Source: Cryomorphaceae bacterium (GTDB lineage Bacteria; Bacteroidota; Bacteroidia; Flavobacteriales; ECT2AJA-044). From it: a stretch of 64,000 nucleotides of DNA. This document shows positions 1 through 8,536 of the stretch, in pieces (position 1 is the stretch's first letter; each line of letters begins with the position of its first letter). The position numbers and the translations under genes were made by a program. Below the pieces are notes generated by a model. It was not told where the DNA came from, ran no database searches, and saw only the letters and a program-made list of their open reading frames with translations. The DNA lies in assembly GCA_017798125.1 (NCBI GenBank), contig CP059070.1, forward strand, positions 2,604,001 through 2,668,000. The letters are read 5' to 3'.

Positions 1-2
1 TT

Positions 3-398
3 AGTGTTCTTGCTGATGAAAGCAATTATCCTATTGTTTTTCATTGTTCTCATGGCGTGCATAGAACTGGAACTGCAGCCGCTTTAATTCTTAGCATACT
101 TGGTGTTCCTTGGCAAACCATCAGCGATGACTACATGCTTTCTAATGAATACAGATTAGCTGAAAGTACAAGGAGAGTTGATCAGTTATCAGCAATTGCA
201 GAGGACAATCCTAGTATTACTGATAAGGCAATCAACAGAAAGAATATTGAGGCTTTTTACTTCCTTCAACCAGAATACATTGACGGAACAAAATCATACA
301 TTCTAGAAAACTATGGTTCATTTGAATCGTATTTACAGTCCGCAGATATCAGCCAAGAACAGCTTGAACAGATCAGGAATATTCTATTAGAAGAATAG
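3..398 (+). CDS. Tyrosine-protein phosphatase (Y_phosphatase3-like), 5'-truncated
   Basis: The open frame runs in from the window edge, so the N-terminus is missing; the internal GTG at 57 is not a real start. The frame encodes HCSHGVHRTG at nt 42-71, a perfect CX5R(T/S) P-loop: the Cys (45-47) is the catalytic nucleophile and the Arg (63-65) binds phosphate. The remainder, with a YLNE-like end (FESYLQSADISQEQLEQIR), matches the C-terminal helices of bacterial tyrosine/dual-specificity phosphatases of the Y_phosphatase3 type, which dephosphorylate phosphotyrosine or phospholipids. Family assignment is firm from the motif; the substrate is unknown. The gene looks more AT-rich than those further right. 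Confidence 0.82.
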   Translation, partial: SVLADESNYPIVFHCSHGVHRTGTAAALILSILGVPWQTISDDYMLSNEYRLAESTRRVDQLSAIAEDNPSITDKAINRKNIEAFYFLQPEYIDGTKSYILENYGSFESYLQSADISQEQLEQIRNILLEE

Positions 399-644
399 CT
401 GCATGCAGGCATTGTACTAAGGGGATTAATATGCCCTTTATACCCACCGTTGGGAGCAATCCCTCCAATACAGCATCCAACTAGGTGAGCGCTTGAGCAT
501 CGCGCCGTAGGCGCATAAAGGCCGTCATTCCTTTTTTATACATTCTTGAAAGACCTCGAATCTTGGCAGCCTTCTTATCTTGTAAGTGAATCGCAAGGCG
601 CCTGTTCTTGCCAGCTAACCGCTCGTCACGATAAAGTTCAATAA
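399..644. other. Intergenic region with a long repeat copy
   Basis: No gene was found in these 246 bp. They hold a 10-bp palindrome CTGCATGCAG (399-408) right after the stop codon and hairpin repeat copy 1 (499-515). The segment from about 478 to 610 resembles the gap at 3283-3440: both have CAACT-GGTG-GCGCTTGAGC before the hairpin, and both have TTCTTATCTT followed by GCAAGGCGC further downstream. Confidence 0.6.
499..515 (+). repeat. Hairpin repeat family 1, copy 1
   Basis: Perfect copy of ATCGCGCCGTAGGCGCA. The GCGCC and GGCGC arms form a 5-bp stem around a GTA loop. It lies between two plus-strand genes. The upstream flank GCGCTTGAGC is shared with copy 2. Confidence 0.92.
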
Positions 645-1736
645 ATGAGAATAACCACCTTCATCGTTATTCTGGCCATTCTAGTTGGCTGCACCTTCAG
701 TAGTAAGTCTAATTCAGCGTCTGATAATTCGGCTCGTACAGAACTGAAGAAATGCGACTACAATAACGAAGCAATTACTCGGTATTATCTTCTAACGAAC
801 AAGGCCGAATTGGCCATTTGTGATGGTGATTTCGACACAGCATCTAAAAATTACTCCTTGGCCTTTCAGGAAATCGAAAAACCTTTTGGTCCTGATGTTT
901 ATAATGCTGCGCTTTCAAATCATCTCTCCAATAACTTAGATGAAAGGAATCTGAACCTTCAACTACTGGTCAATAATTCGGATGATTTGAGTTTGATAAA
1001 GTCCATTTTCGTCAGCACTTATGTAGATGAGAACCTCTGGGATTCCCTCGTAGAGAATAGAACGATCGACTATGACTCACGATTAAGAAGTGAATTCAAA
1101 TCAATGTGGGAAAGAGATCAGATGTTCAGGCCCATGTACGATACTCATGATGACACCATTCAAGCTAATCGAAGGGTCAATTTGAATAGGATACTCTCCA
1201 TAACGGATTCTGTTGGCTTTCCTTCTCAAATAGAACTCGGTTTTAAAAGATCCTTACGCGGGCAAAATCATGACGTGGTATTGGTTCATACATCTCAAAG
1301 AAGAAGTAAGGATAAGAGCATCATTGATCTTGAGCCCATTTTTTGCAAGGCCGTAAACGAGGGGCGATTTGATCCGGAACAAGCAATCTCTTACCTCCAT
1401 TTCCAAAATGATGAGGATAAGAGACATTTTGAAGCTTACCCAACTTGGCAATACAGACATCACTTGTTGCCGGATTCTCTGAATGACAGAATATGGCTCG
1501 TCCCGTTGAATGTGGAAGAATATGAGCGGTCTAATGAAGTAAGAAGAGAATGGAATGCTGATCAATTAGAGGACATCGCCACCAAATCTGAATTCATGTC
1601 CAGAAGCGACATACCTTTTCTGTTCACCTCGGTGATGACCTTTGTTGAAAATTTACCGGAAGACCTTACTCAGGAAGAGGCTTTGGGACGGTATGAAATG
1701 GCTACTTCGGATAAAGTGCTTTACGCAGAAGAGTAA
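645..1736 (+). CDS. Lipoprotein resembling the DUF6624 family
   Basis: A 363-residue protein with a short N-terminal hydrophobic segment ending in the lipobox LVGC (Cys 16), so it is probably a lipoprotein. Residues about 50-80 look helical and TPR-like (FDTASKNYSLAF). Residues about 180-250 (GFPSQIELGF, then VLVHTSQRR, then AISYLHFQND) resemble the conserved core of DUF6624 proteins, a Bacteroidota-rich family with no known function. No catalytic motif is evident. It is preceded by repeat copy 1 and followed by a 174-bp gap, so it is probably monocistronic. The gene call is secure; the family name is from memory of motif order only. Confidence 0.75.
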   Translation: MRITTFIVILAILVGCTFSSKSNSASDNSARTELKKCDYNNEAITRYYLLTNKAELAICDGDFDTASKNYSLAFQEIEKPFGPDVYNAALSNHLSNNLDERNLNLQLLVNNSDDLSLIKSIFVSTYVDENLWDSLVENRTIDYDSRLRSEFKSMWERDQMFRPMYDTHDDTIQANRRVNLNRILSITDSVGFPSQIELGFKRSLRGQNHDVVLVHTSQRRSKDKSIIDLEPIFCKAVNEGRFDPEQAISYLHFQNDEDKRHFEAYPTWQYRHHLLPDSLNDRIWLVPLNVEEYERSNEVRREWNADQLEDIATKSEFMSRSDIPFLFTSVMTFVENLPEDLTQEEALGRYEMATSDKVLYAEE

Positions 1737-1910
1737 AGAAAACGGTGGCTATTAAGTGGTAAGGGCGTACTTCGATAGCTCATGGCCCATGTATGGTATT
1801 GAACTGGTCAACAAATGTTCTTGTATGTATAAGTGAGGCTCAGGTTTCAATGGCTCATAGTTAAACAGATTCAAGTGGCCATCGTGTACTAGCTAAAAAA
1901 AATACTTGAC

Positions 1911-3206
1911 ATGAAGATTATAATTTTAACCCTGGTATTTGTTTTCAGCGTTCAGGTCTCTGCTCAAAATCATTTGAACGCAGAAGATTCAGATCCCAAA
2001 GCAATGGGATGGATGCAGGGTTTTCCCCCGCCTCAAGACAGCATCATATCGGCAATAGACGGAAGCTTCTTTCAGTTTCCAGCATTGCGTTATAGCGTTT
2101 GCCACATGCGAGAATTCATGCCTACAGCGGTTGTGAAGGCCTCAAGTGATAAACAATACACCTTTAGCCAAAAGCCAGATGAAAATATTGACAACATAAA
2201 TTTTACCCCTTGGAATAGCCCTGAACCTATGACATGGGAACAATCGCTCTCCGAGAATTATACAGACGGAATTCTCATTTTGCATAAAGGGAAAATTGTA
2301 TACGAAAGATATTTCGGTGAATTAGAACCCGAGGGGGTTCATGCTGCTATGTCGGTGAGTAAAACTTTCACGGGTACCCTGGGTGCTTTGCTCGTTGAGG
2401 AAGGTCTTCTTGATGAAGATAAAACTGGGGCCGATTATATTCCTGAACTAGCCCATTCTGCCTTTGGTGATGCAACCGTTCGACAGATTCTGGACATGAC
2501 CACAGGATTAAAATACAGCGAAGACTATTCTGACCCGAAAGCCGAAATCTGGGCTTTTTCTGCGGCAGGCAATCCGTTCCCTAAGCCCTCGACATATTCA
2601 GGACCAACAAATTACTATGACTATTTGGTAACGGTTCAAAAAGAAGGCGAGCACGGATCGGTATTTGGCTATAAAACGATCAATACCGATGCGTTGGGGT
2701 GGATAATATCTCGTGTTACGGGAAAGAGCATCACCGATCTTTTGTCCGAACGAATCTGGCAACCTCTAGGCACCGGTGTCGATGGCTATTATCAAGTAGA
2801 TGCCGCTGGAATTCCTTTTGCAGGAGGCGGTTTTAGCGCAAACCTGAGGGATATGGCCATGTTTGGAGAAATGATTCGGAATAATGGGAAGTTCAACAAA
2901 CAACAAGTCCTTCCAGCCAGTCTTGTCGAGGACATAATGAATGGAGGGAGCAAGGAGGCCTTTAGCCAATCGTCCTATGGGACTTCGCTAGAAAACTGGA
3001 GTTATCGAAATATGTGGTGGCATACAGGTAATGCACACGGGGCATTTGCTGCTAGAGGTGTTTACGGCCAAACCATATACATCGACCCTAAAGCAGAAAT
3101 GGTCATTGTGAGGTTTGCTTCCCATCCGGAGGCAAAAAACTCGAAAATTGACCCGACCAGCTTGCCCGCTTACCAAGCAGTTGCGGAATACTTGATGAAT
3201 AAATGA
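1911..3206 (+). CDS. Exported serine hydrolase, class C beta-lactamase/NylB-like fold
   Basis: Starts with a clear signal peptide (MKIIILTLVFVFSVQVSAQ). The penicillin-binding-protein-like fold is shown by S148-V-S-K151 (the SxxK nucleophile and general base), a Tyr motif FGYKTIN around residue 254, and a C-terminal WWHTGNAHG (HxG, equivalent to KTG). Overall motif order and length (431 aa) resemble 6-aminohexanoate-dimer hydrolases and EstB-type esterases rather than true beta-lactamases. It probably hydrolyses small esters or amides in the periplasm. It stands alone, with repeat copy 2 behind it. Family is secure; substrate is unknown. Confidence 0.88.
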   Translation: MKIIILTLVFVFSVQVSAQNHLNAEDSDPKAMGWMQGFPPPQDSIISAIDGSFFQFPALRYSVCHMREFMPTAVVKASSDKQYTFSQKPDENIDNINFTPWNSPEPMTWEQSLSENYTDGILILHKGKIVYERYFGELEPEGVHAAMSVSKTFTGTLGALLVEEGLLDEDKTGADYIPELAHSAFGDATVRQILDMTTGLKYSEDYSDPKAEIWAFSAAGNPFPKPSTYSGPTNYYDYLVTVQKEGEHGSVFGYKTINTDALGWIISRVTGKSITDLLSERIWQPLGTGVDGYYQVDAAGIPFAGGGFSANLRDMAMFGEMIRNNGKFNKQQVLPASLVEDIMNGGSKEAFSQSSYGTSLENWSYRNMWWHTGNAHGAFAARGVYGQTIYIDPKAEMVIVRFASHPEAKNSKIDPTSLPAYQAVAEYLMNK

Positions 3207-3455
3207 AAGCTAAAGGCACAACATAATCTAAGCGCTGTTTAGCTGAGATCGATGATGCCAGTCCCTTCCCAACAGCTTGCAACTGGGTGGGCGCTTGAGC
3301 ATCGCGCCGTAGGCGCAAATTCTGAATCTCGTTTATTTAGCGCGTCATACAGGCCTGAGACTTCATTTCTTTACTCCGGTCTTTCTTATCTTCCCTTCAA
3401 TATGGCAAGGCGCTTGCCCTTGCTTGCAAATAGTTGATAAACGCATCTTCGAGAA
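3207..3455. other. Intergenic region with the second long repeat copy
   Basis: These 249 bp hold hairpin repeat copy 2 (3301-3317) within a longer, diverged duplicate of the 478-610 region. Short open frames here on both strands are translations of repeat sequence and are not supported as genes. Confidence 0.6.
3301..3317 (+). repeat. Hairpin repeat family 1, copy 2
   Basis: Perfect copy of ATCGCGCCGTAGGCGCA between two plus-strand genes. The flank CAACTGGGTGGGCGCTTGAGC upstream differs from that of copy 1 at only two bases. Confidence 0.92.
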
Positions 3456-4613
3456 ATGAACTATGTATACGCCGCTTCGGGCGCAATCATTGCCATTTTT
3501 GTTTTTTTGATTCTGAAGAAGAGGAAGAAAGCAATTGCGGACTATCTGCTTATTCTTGTAAACCTTCTTATCGGCTGCTTTATACTAGCTGATGTTCTGG
3601 TCAACTGGAAGCTGACATCGGAAACGGTGATCTTTCAGAATGCCATTCCGCTCCTCTTGTTTCCGGTTTTCGTGTTTTACCTCCTTCAATTTACACATGC
3701 AAAGAAGCACCTAGCAAAGACTTGGTACCTACTCTTTTTACCATTTGTCCTTTTTTGTGCGCTTTGCTTTATCGACCATTACCTCCTACAGAATTATAAA
3801 TCGGCCGAAAGCATAAGCGAGCATTTCAACGCACCGAGTATTTGGTATCAGCTGATCTTTAAAGGCTCCCAATTGACCTTTATAGCGGTACTTATCTATA
3901 CCCTTAGATTATTAAACCAATTTGAAGAGGAATTGAAGCAGGGATTTTCGACGATCGAGACCATAGATGTGCGCTGGTTAAGGCACTTTACATGGATATA
4001 CTTGGGGTCGATTTCCATCACCTTTATCCTATTCTTGGGTCAAAACCTCGGCTTGATTCCTTTCGAAGTCAATCAAGTGTTCGGGATAGTATACGGGATA
4101 TTGACTGTTTCCATGTTCTACATGAATTATCAAGGAATCCAGCATTACACGATTTCGCAGGTATATTCAGGTAGCTCCATCAATGATTTGCCGACCGAAA
4201 AGAAAGCCAATAGTGATGACACTGATCATTCTGAAACGAAGTCAATTCAGTTAACGGATGAAGAACAGAAACTTGAAGCGGAAATATTGAAGCAAATAGA
4301 GGAACATCAGCTTTACCTTGATCCAAAATTTAGTCTTGATGAATTAGCTGGTCATTTAGGAAAAAGCAGACACCAAGTATCAAGGGTGATCAACTCAAAA
4401 GAACATAGATCCTTCTACGATTTGATAAACAGATATCGGGTTGATCATCTTAAAAATCTATTGAAGGACCCATCAAATTCCTCATTTACTATTCTATCGC
4501 TCGGATTAGATAGTGGATTTAACTCAAAAGCTTCTCTGAATCGTATATTCAAGAATATCAGTGGCTTAACCCCAAAACAGTACCTTGATCAAAAGTCTCA
4601 ATCTGTCGGATAG
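3456..4613 (+). CDS. Membrane-anchored AraC-family transcriptional regulator
   Basis: A 385-residue protein. Residues 1-235 form about seven hydrophobic segments (for example IIAIFVFLIL, LLIGCFILADVL, LLFPVFVFYLL). A charged linker follows, then an AraC HTH_18 domain over about residues 285-380 (FSLDELAGHLGKSRHQVSR as the first HTH, GLDSGFNSKASLNRIFK as the second, ending SGLTPKQY). This arrangement is common in Bacteroidota and suggests a membrane sensor coupled directly to DNA binding. The 3' neighbour, an outer-membrane protein on the same strand, is a possible target. No separate sensor kinase is present. Confidence 0.88.
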   Translation: MNYVYAASGAIIAIFVFLILKKRKKAIADYLLILVNLLIGCFILADVLVNWKLTSETVIFQNAIPLLLFPVFVFYLLQFTHAKKHLAKTWYLLFLPFVLFCALCFIDHYLLQNYKSAESISEHFNAPSIWYQLIFKGSQLTFIAVLIYTLRLLNQFEEELKQGFSTIETIDVRWLRHFTWIYLGSISITFILFLGQNLGLIPFEVNQVFGIVYGILTVSMFYMNYQGIQHYTISQVYSGSSINDLPTEKKANSDDTDHSETKSIQLTDEEQKLEAEILKQIEEHQLYLDPKFSLDELAGHLGKSRHQVSRVINSKEHRSFYDLINRYRVDHLKNLLKDPSNSSFTILSLGLDSGFNSKASLNRIFKNISGLTPKQYLDQKSQSVG

Positions 4614-4707
4614 TCCTTAAAATTGGTCTCATTCTATCGGATGAGGCGATTGCCTACTTGCTTTGGCTCAGATTTGCACTCAGTTAATCTTCAAATCAAG
4701 TAAAAGA

Positions 4708-5397
4708 ATGAAAAGGATCGGATTAAAGATGTGGGTACTGTCCCTCTTGTTGATCTCATCAGAAGTTGTAGGACAGGAAAATACGGATGATAAATTCACG
4801 GAGATCAAAGCGAATTTATTGTTCGGTTTAAATCAGCCTCTTTTGGGCGGATTCAATATCGAAGGAAATCTATTCTACCACAGGCTAGCCTTTGACTATT
4901 CCCATGGCGTATCGCTCAATCTAGACAATGAATACCTAGATGAAGAAAACCAACTTACTGGGATTGACGTCCATATTCCATGGACCACAGGTTTTGGGGT
5001 AGGTTATCGATTCAATGACTGGTTCAATCTTCGAGCTGAACCAAAATGGCACAAATTTGAATTGTACCATATGGACGAAGCTCAAATCGAAGATAACTTG
5101 ATTGATTCTTACACCACCTTCACCTTTGGGATAGGCGCCTACGCGAACATTCAGCCCTTCAAACGACAGAATAACTTCTTGAAAGGTTTCATGATTGCAC
5201 CCAGTATTCGTTGGTGGCCCAGAGTCTCTTCATCTTTAGAAAACGATGAACTCGAGTTTTACAGCAAAGCTCTGGAGCAGAATGTCACGCACGAAGCCCT
5301 TCAAGTTGGTATTTCCAACACTCCATTAATTGTAAACATCAGTATTGGGTATAGCTTTGGCTGGGAAAAAGAGTCTAAAGCCCAAAGGCTAAACTAA
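4708..5397 (+). CDS. Outer-membrane beta-barrel-like protein
   Basis: I start at ATG 4708, which gives a clean signal peptide (MKRIGLKMWVLSLLLISSEVVGQ); the frame is open further upstream only from a TTG at 4663. The mature part (about 205 aa) has alternating aromatic/polar strands ending in SIGYSFGW, typical of small Bacteroidota outer-membrane barrels. It has no recognisable enzymatic motif. It follows the membrane AraC gene by about 95 bp on the same strand and may be its target. Function is unknown. Confidence 0.7.
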   Translation: MKRIGLKMWVLSLLLISSEVVGQENTDDKFTEIKANLLFGLNQPLLGGFNIEGNLFYHRLAFDYSHGVSLNLDNEYLDEENQLTGIDVHIPWTTGFGVGYRFNDWFNLRAEPKWHKFELYHMDEAQIEDNLIDSYTTFTFGIGAYANIQPFKRQNNFLKGFMIAPSIRWWPRVSSSLENDELEFYSKALEQNVTHEALQVGISNTPLIVNISIGYSFGWEKESKAQRLN

Positions 5398-5608
5398 GAT
5401 GAGGACTACTAAGGGGATAACCAATTCAGCTTTTTAGAATATTCTCGGAAAACTCGATAGAACGCGCACGCCCCGCAGTTCTCCCCTCAGAGCCTTGAGT
5501 CCTACCCTATCCCATCCAAAAATAGATTTGGATAAGACATCCGTAGATTTAGCACAATAGCTCCAGTCCTGGTTGCTGAATTTTGTCCTAGAATTTAAAA
5601 TCAAAGAC
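5398..5608. other. Intergenic region upstream of SDR
   Basis: These 211 bp carry no gene. The only structure noted is an inverted repeat with ATCCAAA (5514-5520) and TTTGGAT (5527-5533) around a 6-nt spacer, about 75 bp upstream of the SDR start. It is a possible regulator site. Confidence 0.45.
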
Positions 5609-6364
5609 ATGAGTTCTAAGACAGCAATTATAACAGGAGGTAGTCGCGGACTAGGAAGAGATATGGCCCTTAACCTGGCCAAAGACGGTGTTGACATCAT
5701 CTTCTCCTACCATCAAAATGAAGCGAAGGCACAGGAAGTCATCTCGGAAATAACCGCTATGGGCCAGAAAGCCGTGGCCTTTCAATTTGATGCCAATGAC
5801 TACACCAGTGGACAAGCGTTCATTAAAGAGGCCTCGGATTATTTGAAGAAGGAAAACGGCAACAGCAAATTCGATTTTCTAATCAATAATGCGGGAACGG
5901 GTACGTTCAACCTAGTCTCCGATACAACAGAGGAGCAGTTCAATGAAATGATGAATATTCACCTCAAGAGTGTTTACTTCATGACACAAGCTGCTTTGCC
6001 CTATCTTAATGATGGCGGAAGGATCGTCAATATATCGAGTGGATTGTCTCGCTTCAGCTTGCCGGGGATGTCCGCATACGCCGTAATGAAGGGCGCCATT
6101 GAAGTATTTACGCGCTATCTGGCGAAAGAACTAGGTGGGCGCAAAATCACAGCGAACGTCATTGCCCCTGGCGCCATTGCAACGGATTTTGCGGGTGGAA
6201 GCAATAAAGATGAAGAGAAAGCAGCCATTATCTCCAGTATCACGGCCCTTGGACGCGTAGGAGAGGCTGAAGATGTAGGTGGAACCGTTGCCTTCCTCTG
6301 TTCGGATAAAGCCGGTTGGATCAACGGACAGCGCATTGAAGTTTCAGGAGGAATGTTAGTTTGA
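5609..6364 (+). CDS. SDR-family NAD(P)-dependent oxidoreductase
   Basis: Start taken at ATG 5609 (MSSKTAIITGG), since the upstream TTG at 5573 would add a non-SDR leader. The 251-aa length is classical-SDR size. The motifs are TGGSRGLG (residues 9-16, cofactor-binding Rossmann loop), NNAG (93-96), Ser 143/144, and Y157-AVM-K161, the catalytic Tyr/Lys. It should reduce or oxidise a carbonyl/alcohol with NAD(P)(H); substrate unknown. An AraC regulator follows 21 bp downstream on the same strand, the first of three SDR-AraC pairs in this window. Confidence 0.92.
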   Translation: MSSKTAIITGGSRGLGRDMALNLAKDGVDIIFSYHQNEAKAQEVISEITAMGQKAVAFQFDANDYTSGQAFIKEASDYLKKENGNSKFDFLINNAGTGTFNLVSDTTEEQFNEMMNIHLKSVYFMTQAALPYLNDGGRIVNISSGLSRFSLPGMSAYAVMKGAIEVFTRYLAKELGGRKITANVIAPGAIATDFAGGSNKDEEKAAIISSITALGRVGEAEDVGGTVAFLCSDKAGWINGQRIEVSGGMLV

Positions 6365-6385
6365 TGTAGATTTCAAGGAATAACC

Positions 6386-7303
6386 ATGGCAGAACTAAGA
6401 CACTTTAAGAAGGTCAGCGACTATCATAAATTGGCAAAACTGCCGGCACCCGAACATCCTTTAGTGAGCCTTGTGGACTACAGTCAAGTGCGGTATCCCG
6501 ATGACGTTGCCTCTCTCAGGTGGAAACAGGATTACTACACCATCGGGCTTAAGCGCAACGTTCCGCACAAGATGTTCTACGGCCAGCAAGACTACGATTT
6601 TGATGAAGGCCTGATGACCTTTGTGGCGCCCAACCAAATTATGGGCCTTGCCAACAACCCCAATGTCAATAGCAGTCAGCCTTCTGGTTGGCTGCTACTG
6701 GTGCATCCCGATTTCTTGTGGAACACCGCCCTTGGCGCCACCATCAACGAGTATGATTTCTTCGGCTACAACGTAAACGAAGCGCTCTTCCTATCGGAGA
6801 AGGAGGAAGAAATGATCATTGATCTGCTGACGAGCATACAGAAGGAGTATCAATCGAATATTGACCAGTTCAGTCAGAAGATCGTCATCTCTCAAATTGA
6901 GCTCTTGCTGAACTTTGCGGAGCGCTTTTACGCCCGTCAGTTCATCACTCGGAAGATCTCGAATCATCTGATCCTGTCACAGCTTGAAACGATATTGAAC
7001 GATTTGTTCCGATCCGATCAATTAGTCGAACAAGGGCTACCGACTGTGCAAGGGGTAGCGGACCAACTGAACTTGTCTCCCAACTATCTGAGCGGAATGC
7101 TCAAGTCCTTAACGGGACAAAGCACACAACAGCACATCCACGACAAGTTGATCGAAAAGGCCAAGGAACAACTTTCCACCACGCCCCTATCCATCAGTGA
7201 AATAGCCTATGGTCTGGGATTCGAACATCCAGCATCTTTCACCAAGCTTTTCAAGAACAAAACCGATATGTCGCCCTTGGAATTTAGGAAGGCTTATAAT
7301 TGA
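6386..7303 (+). CDS. AraC-family regulator, PEHP paralogue 1
   Basis: A 305-residue cytosolic regulator. The N-terminal ligand-sensing half begins RHFKKVSDYHKLAKLPAPEHP, a pattern shared with the genes at 21420, 24861 and 35185. The C-terminal AraC domain (about residues 205-303) has two HTH motifs and ends KTDMSPLEFRKAYN. A conserved middle block (EALFLSEKEEEMI, then FAERFYARQF) is also common to the four paralogues. It sits 21 bp after the SDR and probably controls it. The last 95 bp overlap an open frame leading into an oxygenase domain. Confidence 0.9.
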   Translation: MAELRHFKKVSDYHKLAKLPAPEHPLVSLVDYSQVRYPDDVASLRWKQDYYTIGLKRNVPHKMFYGQQDYDFDEGLMTFVAPNQIMGLANNPNVNSSQPSGWLLLVHPDFLWNTALGATINEYDFFGYNVNEALFLSEKEEEMIIDLLTSIQKEYQSNIDQFSQKIVISQIELLLNFAERFYARQFITRKISNHLILSQLETILNDLFRSDQLVEQGLPTVQGVADQLNLSPNYLSGMLKSLTGQSTQQHIHDKLIEKAKEQLSTTPLSISEIAYGLGFEHPASFTKLFKNKTDMSPLEFRKAYN

Positions 7304-7973
7304 CGCTGCGCAATTCTTCGACCCCAATCGCCTACATGATCTGCGCACGTACTTGGAAAACGCCGCCGAGGCTCAAATTCCTATTCGCCCGCCCTACGGC
7401 ATTCAGTTAAATCGTTTTGGCATGATGCTGGACCTACGGTCCGAAGGCTACTTGGCCGCACCTCATTTCCAAGCGTTTTACAACATGATCATGGACCGAT
7501 ACATGCGGCCAGTAGCCCGCTTGTTGCTCGGCACCTACGGCTATGACCAACAAACCTTCGGCTTTTCCATTCAGTACAACCCGGACAAGGACAAGGATCT
7601 AAATCCGCATACGGACGCCTCCGCGGCCACCTTGAACATCAACATCAATCTTCCCAATGAGTCCTTTACCGGTTCGGAGGTCGACTTTCAAAACCATTCA
7701 GCGGGCAGAACCGTGCGGACCGTTTTCAAGCCGGGCCTAGCCATTATTCACCGCGGAAATGTGCCTCATGCAACACATCCCATCACCAGTGGTCAACGCA
7801 GCAACCCGGTCACCTGGCTCTACGGTGAGCGCATGCAAATACCAAGAGGGCATTCCAGTAGTTACGGAGGTGTTGGCGTAGCCTCGCCTGGAGTAGCTAT
7901 TCCTCAAGAAGTCTCAGCCCAAGAACGCTGGCAAGTACCAACGGCACCAAAAGATGAATTTGCGCCATTTTAA
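7209..7973 (+). CDS. OGFOD2-like 2-oxoglutarate/Fe(II) dioxygenase, start uncertain
   Basis: The recognisable domain begins at about nt 7300, right at the AraC stop codon. It has H-x-D (His 7608-7610, Asp 7614-7616), a distal His at 7767-7769, and the HRGNVPHATHP...GQR motif followed by NPVTWLYG. Together these match the eukaryotic-type OGFOD2 prolyl-hydroxylase-like fold, including its NRFGMML lead-in. The Fe(II) ligands and the 2-oxoglutarate-binding Arg are therefore present. The frame is open back to ATG 7209 inside the AraC gene. No ATG lies between the AraC stop and 7422, so the true start may be a non-ATG codon near 7299-7353, by translational coupling. The C-terminal tail is proline/glycine-rich. 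Confidence 0.72.
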   Translation: MVWDSNIQHLSPSFSRTKPICRPWNLGRLIIDAAQFFDPNRLHDLRTYLENAAEAQIPIRPPYGIQLNRFGMMLDLRSEGYLAAPHFQAFYNMIMDRYMRPVARLLLGTYGYDQQTFGFSIQYNPDKDKDLNPHTDASAATLNININLPNESFTGSEVDFQNHSAGRTVRTVFKPGLAIIHRGNVPHATHPITSGQRSNPVTWLYGERMQIPRGHSSSYGGVGVASPGVAIPQEVSAQERWQVPTAPKDEFAPF

Positions 7974-8101
7974 TGGGATATTGCGGCCTCTTAGAAGAGT
8001 GGAAATGATAAAACGTACGGTGACTAGTCGTGGAGAACAAAAACTCGTTTCACTCGTAAACCATAAGTACTGGTCATAAACCGACCAACAATACGATACT
8101 T

Positions 8102-8455
8102 ATGAAGTTACTCCTTGCTCTCTCGATTACCCTCTTTCTTTGCTTTGATAGCAGTGCTCAGACCGAATTTGTCATTGAACCTTCTCAAAGCATGGTCATG
8201 ACGGGAAAGGGCCCCGGTCAAGATGCAACCATCAACCCATACTACGGTCAGGATTGCTATGCACTAGTCGAGAATATTGGAAAGCGTGCATTCTCCATCA
8301 GAATTCAGCAAGGGACAGGAATTGTTGAGGAAATCTCCATTGCGAAAGACGAACTCGTAAAGGTGAAGCTCTTGAAGGGGTACTCGCTTTTCTTGGATCC
8401 CAATCCAGAGGGTGTGGCACGGGCCCTTGTGGACTACGAGAAGATGGAGGATTAG
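8102..8455 (+). CDS. Small exported protein of unknown function
   Basis: A 117-residue protein with a signal peptide (MKLLLALSITLFLCFDSSAQ, cleavage after AQ). The mature part of about 97 aa is predicted mostly beta (FVIEPSQSMVMTGKG, then ENIGKRAFSIRIQ). It lacks cysteine pairs apart from one Cys in DCYAL, and lacks a lipobox. I do not recognise the family. It stands alone between the oxygenase and an SGNH hydrolase on the same strand, with gaps of 128 and 81 bp. Confidence 0.68.
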   Translation: MKLLLALSITLFLCFDSSAQTEFVIEPSQSMVMTGKGPGQDATINPYYGQDCYALVENIGKRAFSIRIQQGTGIVEEISIAKDELVKVKLLKGYSLFLDPNPEGVARALVDYEKMED

Positions 8456-8536
8456 TCCTTTCTGTCGCAGGTCTAGGCCTTGACATACTCCGGACTTCTC
8501 TTCGGTCGTTAGATATTTGACCATAACCCAACGATC

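Noticed and set aside
3103-3318. Minus-strand ORF starting MRLRRDAQ and similar LRLRRD-beginning frames near other hairpin copies
   Set aside because: The start is a translation of the hairpin repeat, and the rest runs antisense through the serine hydrolase gene; it has no independent support.
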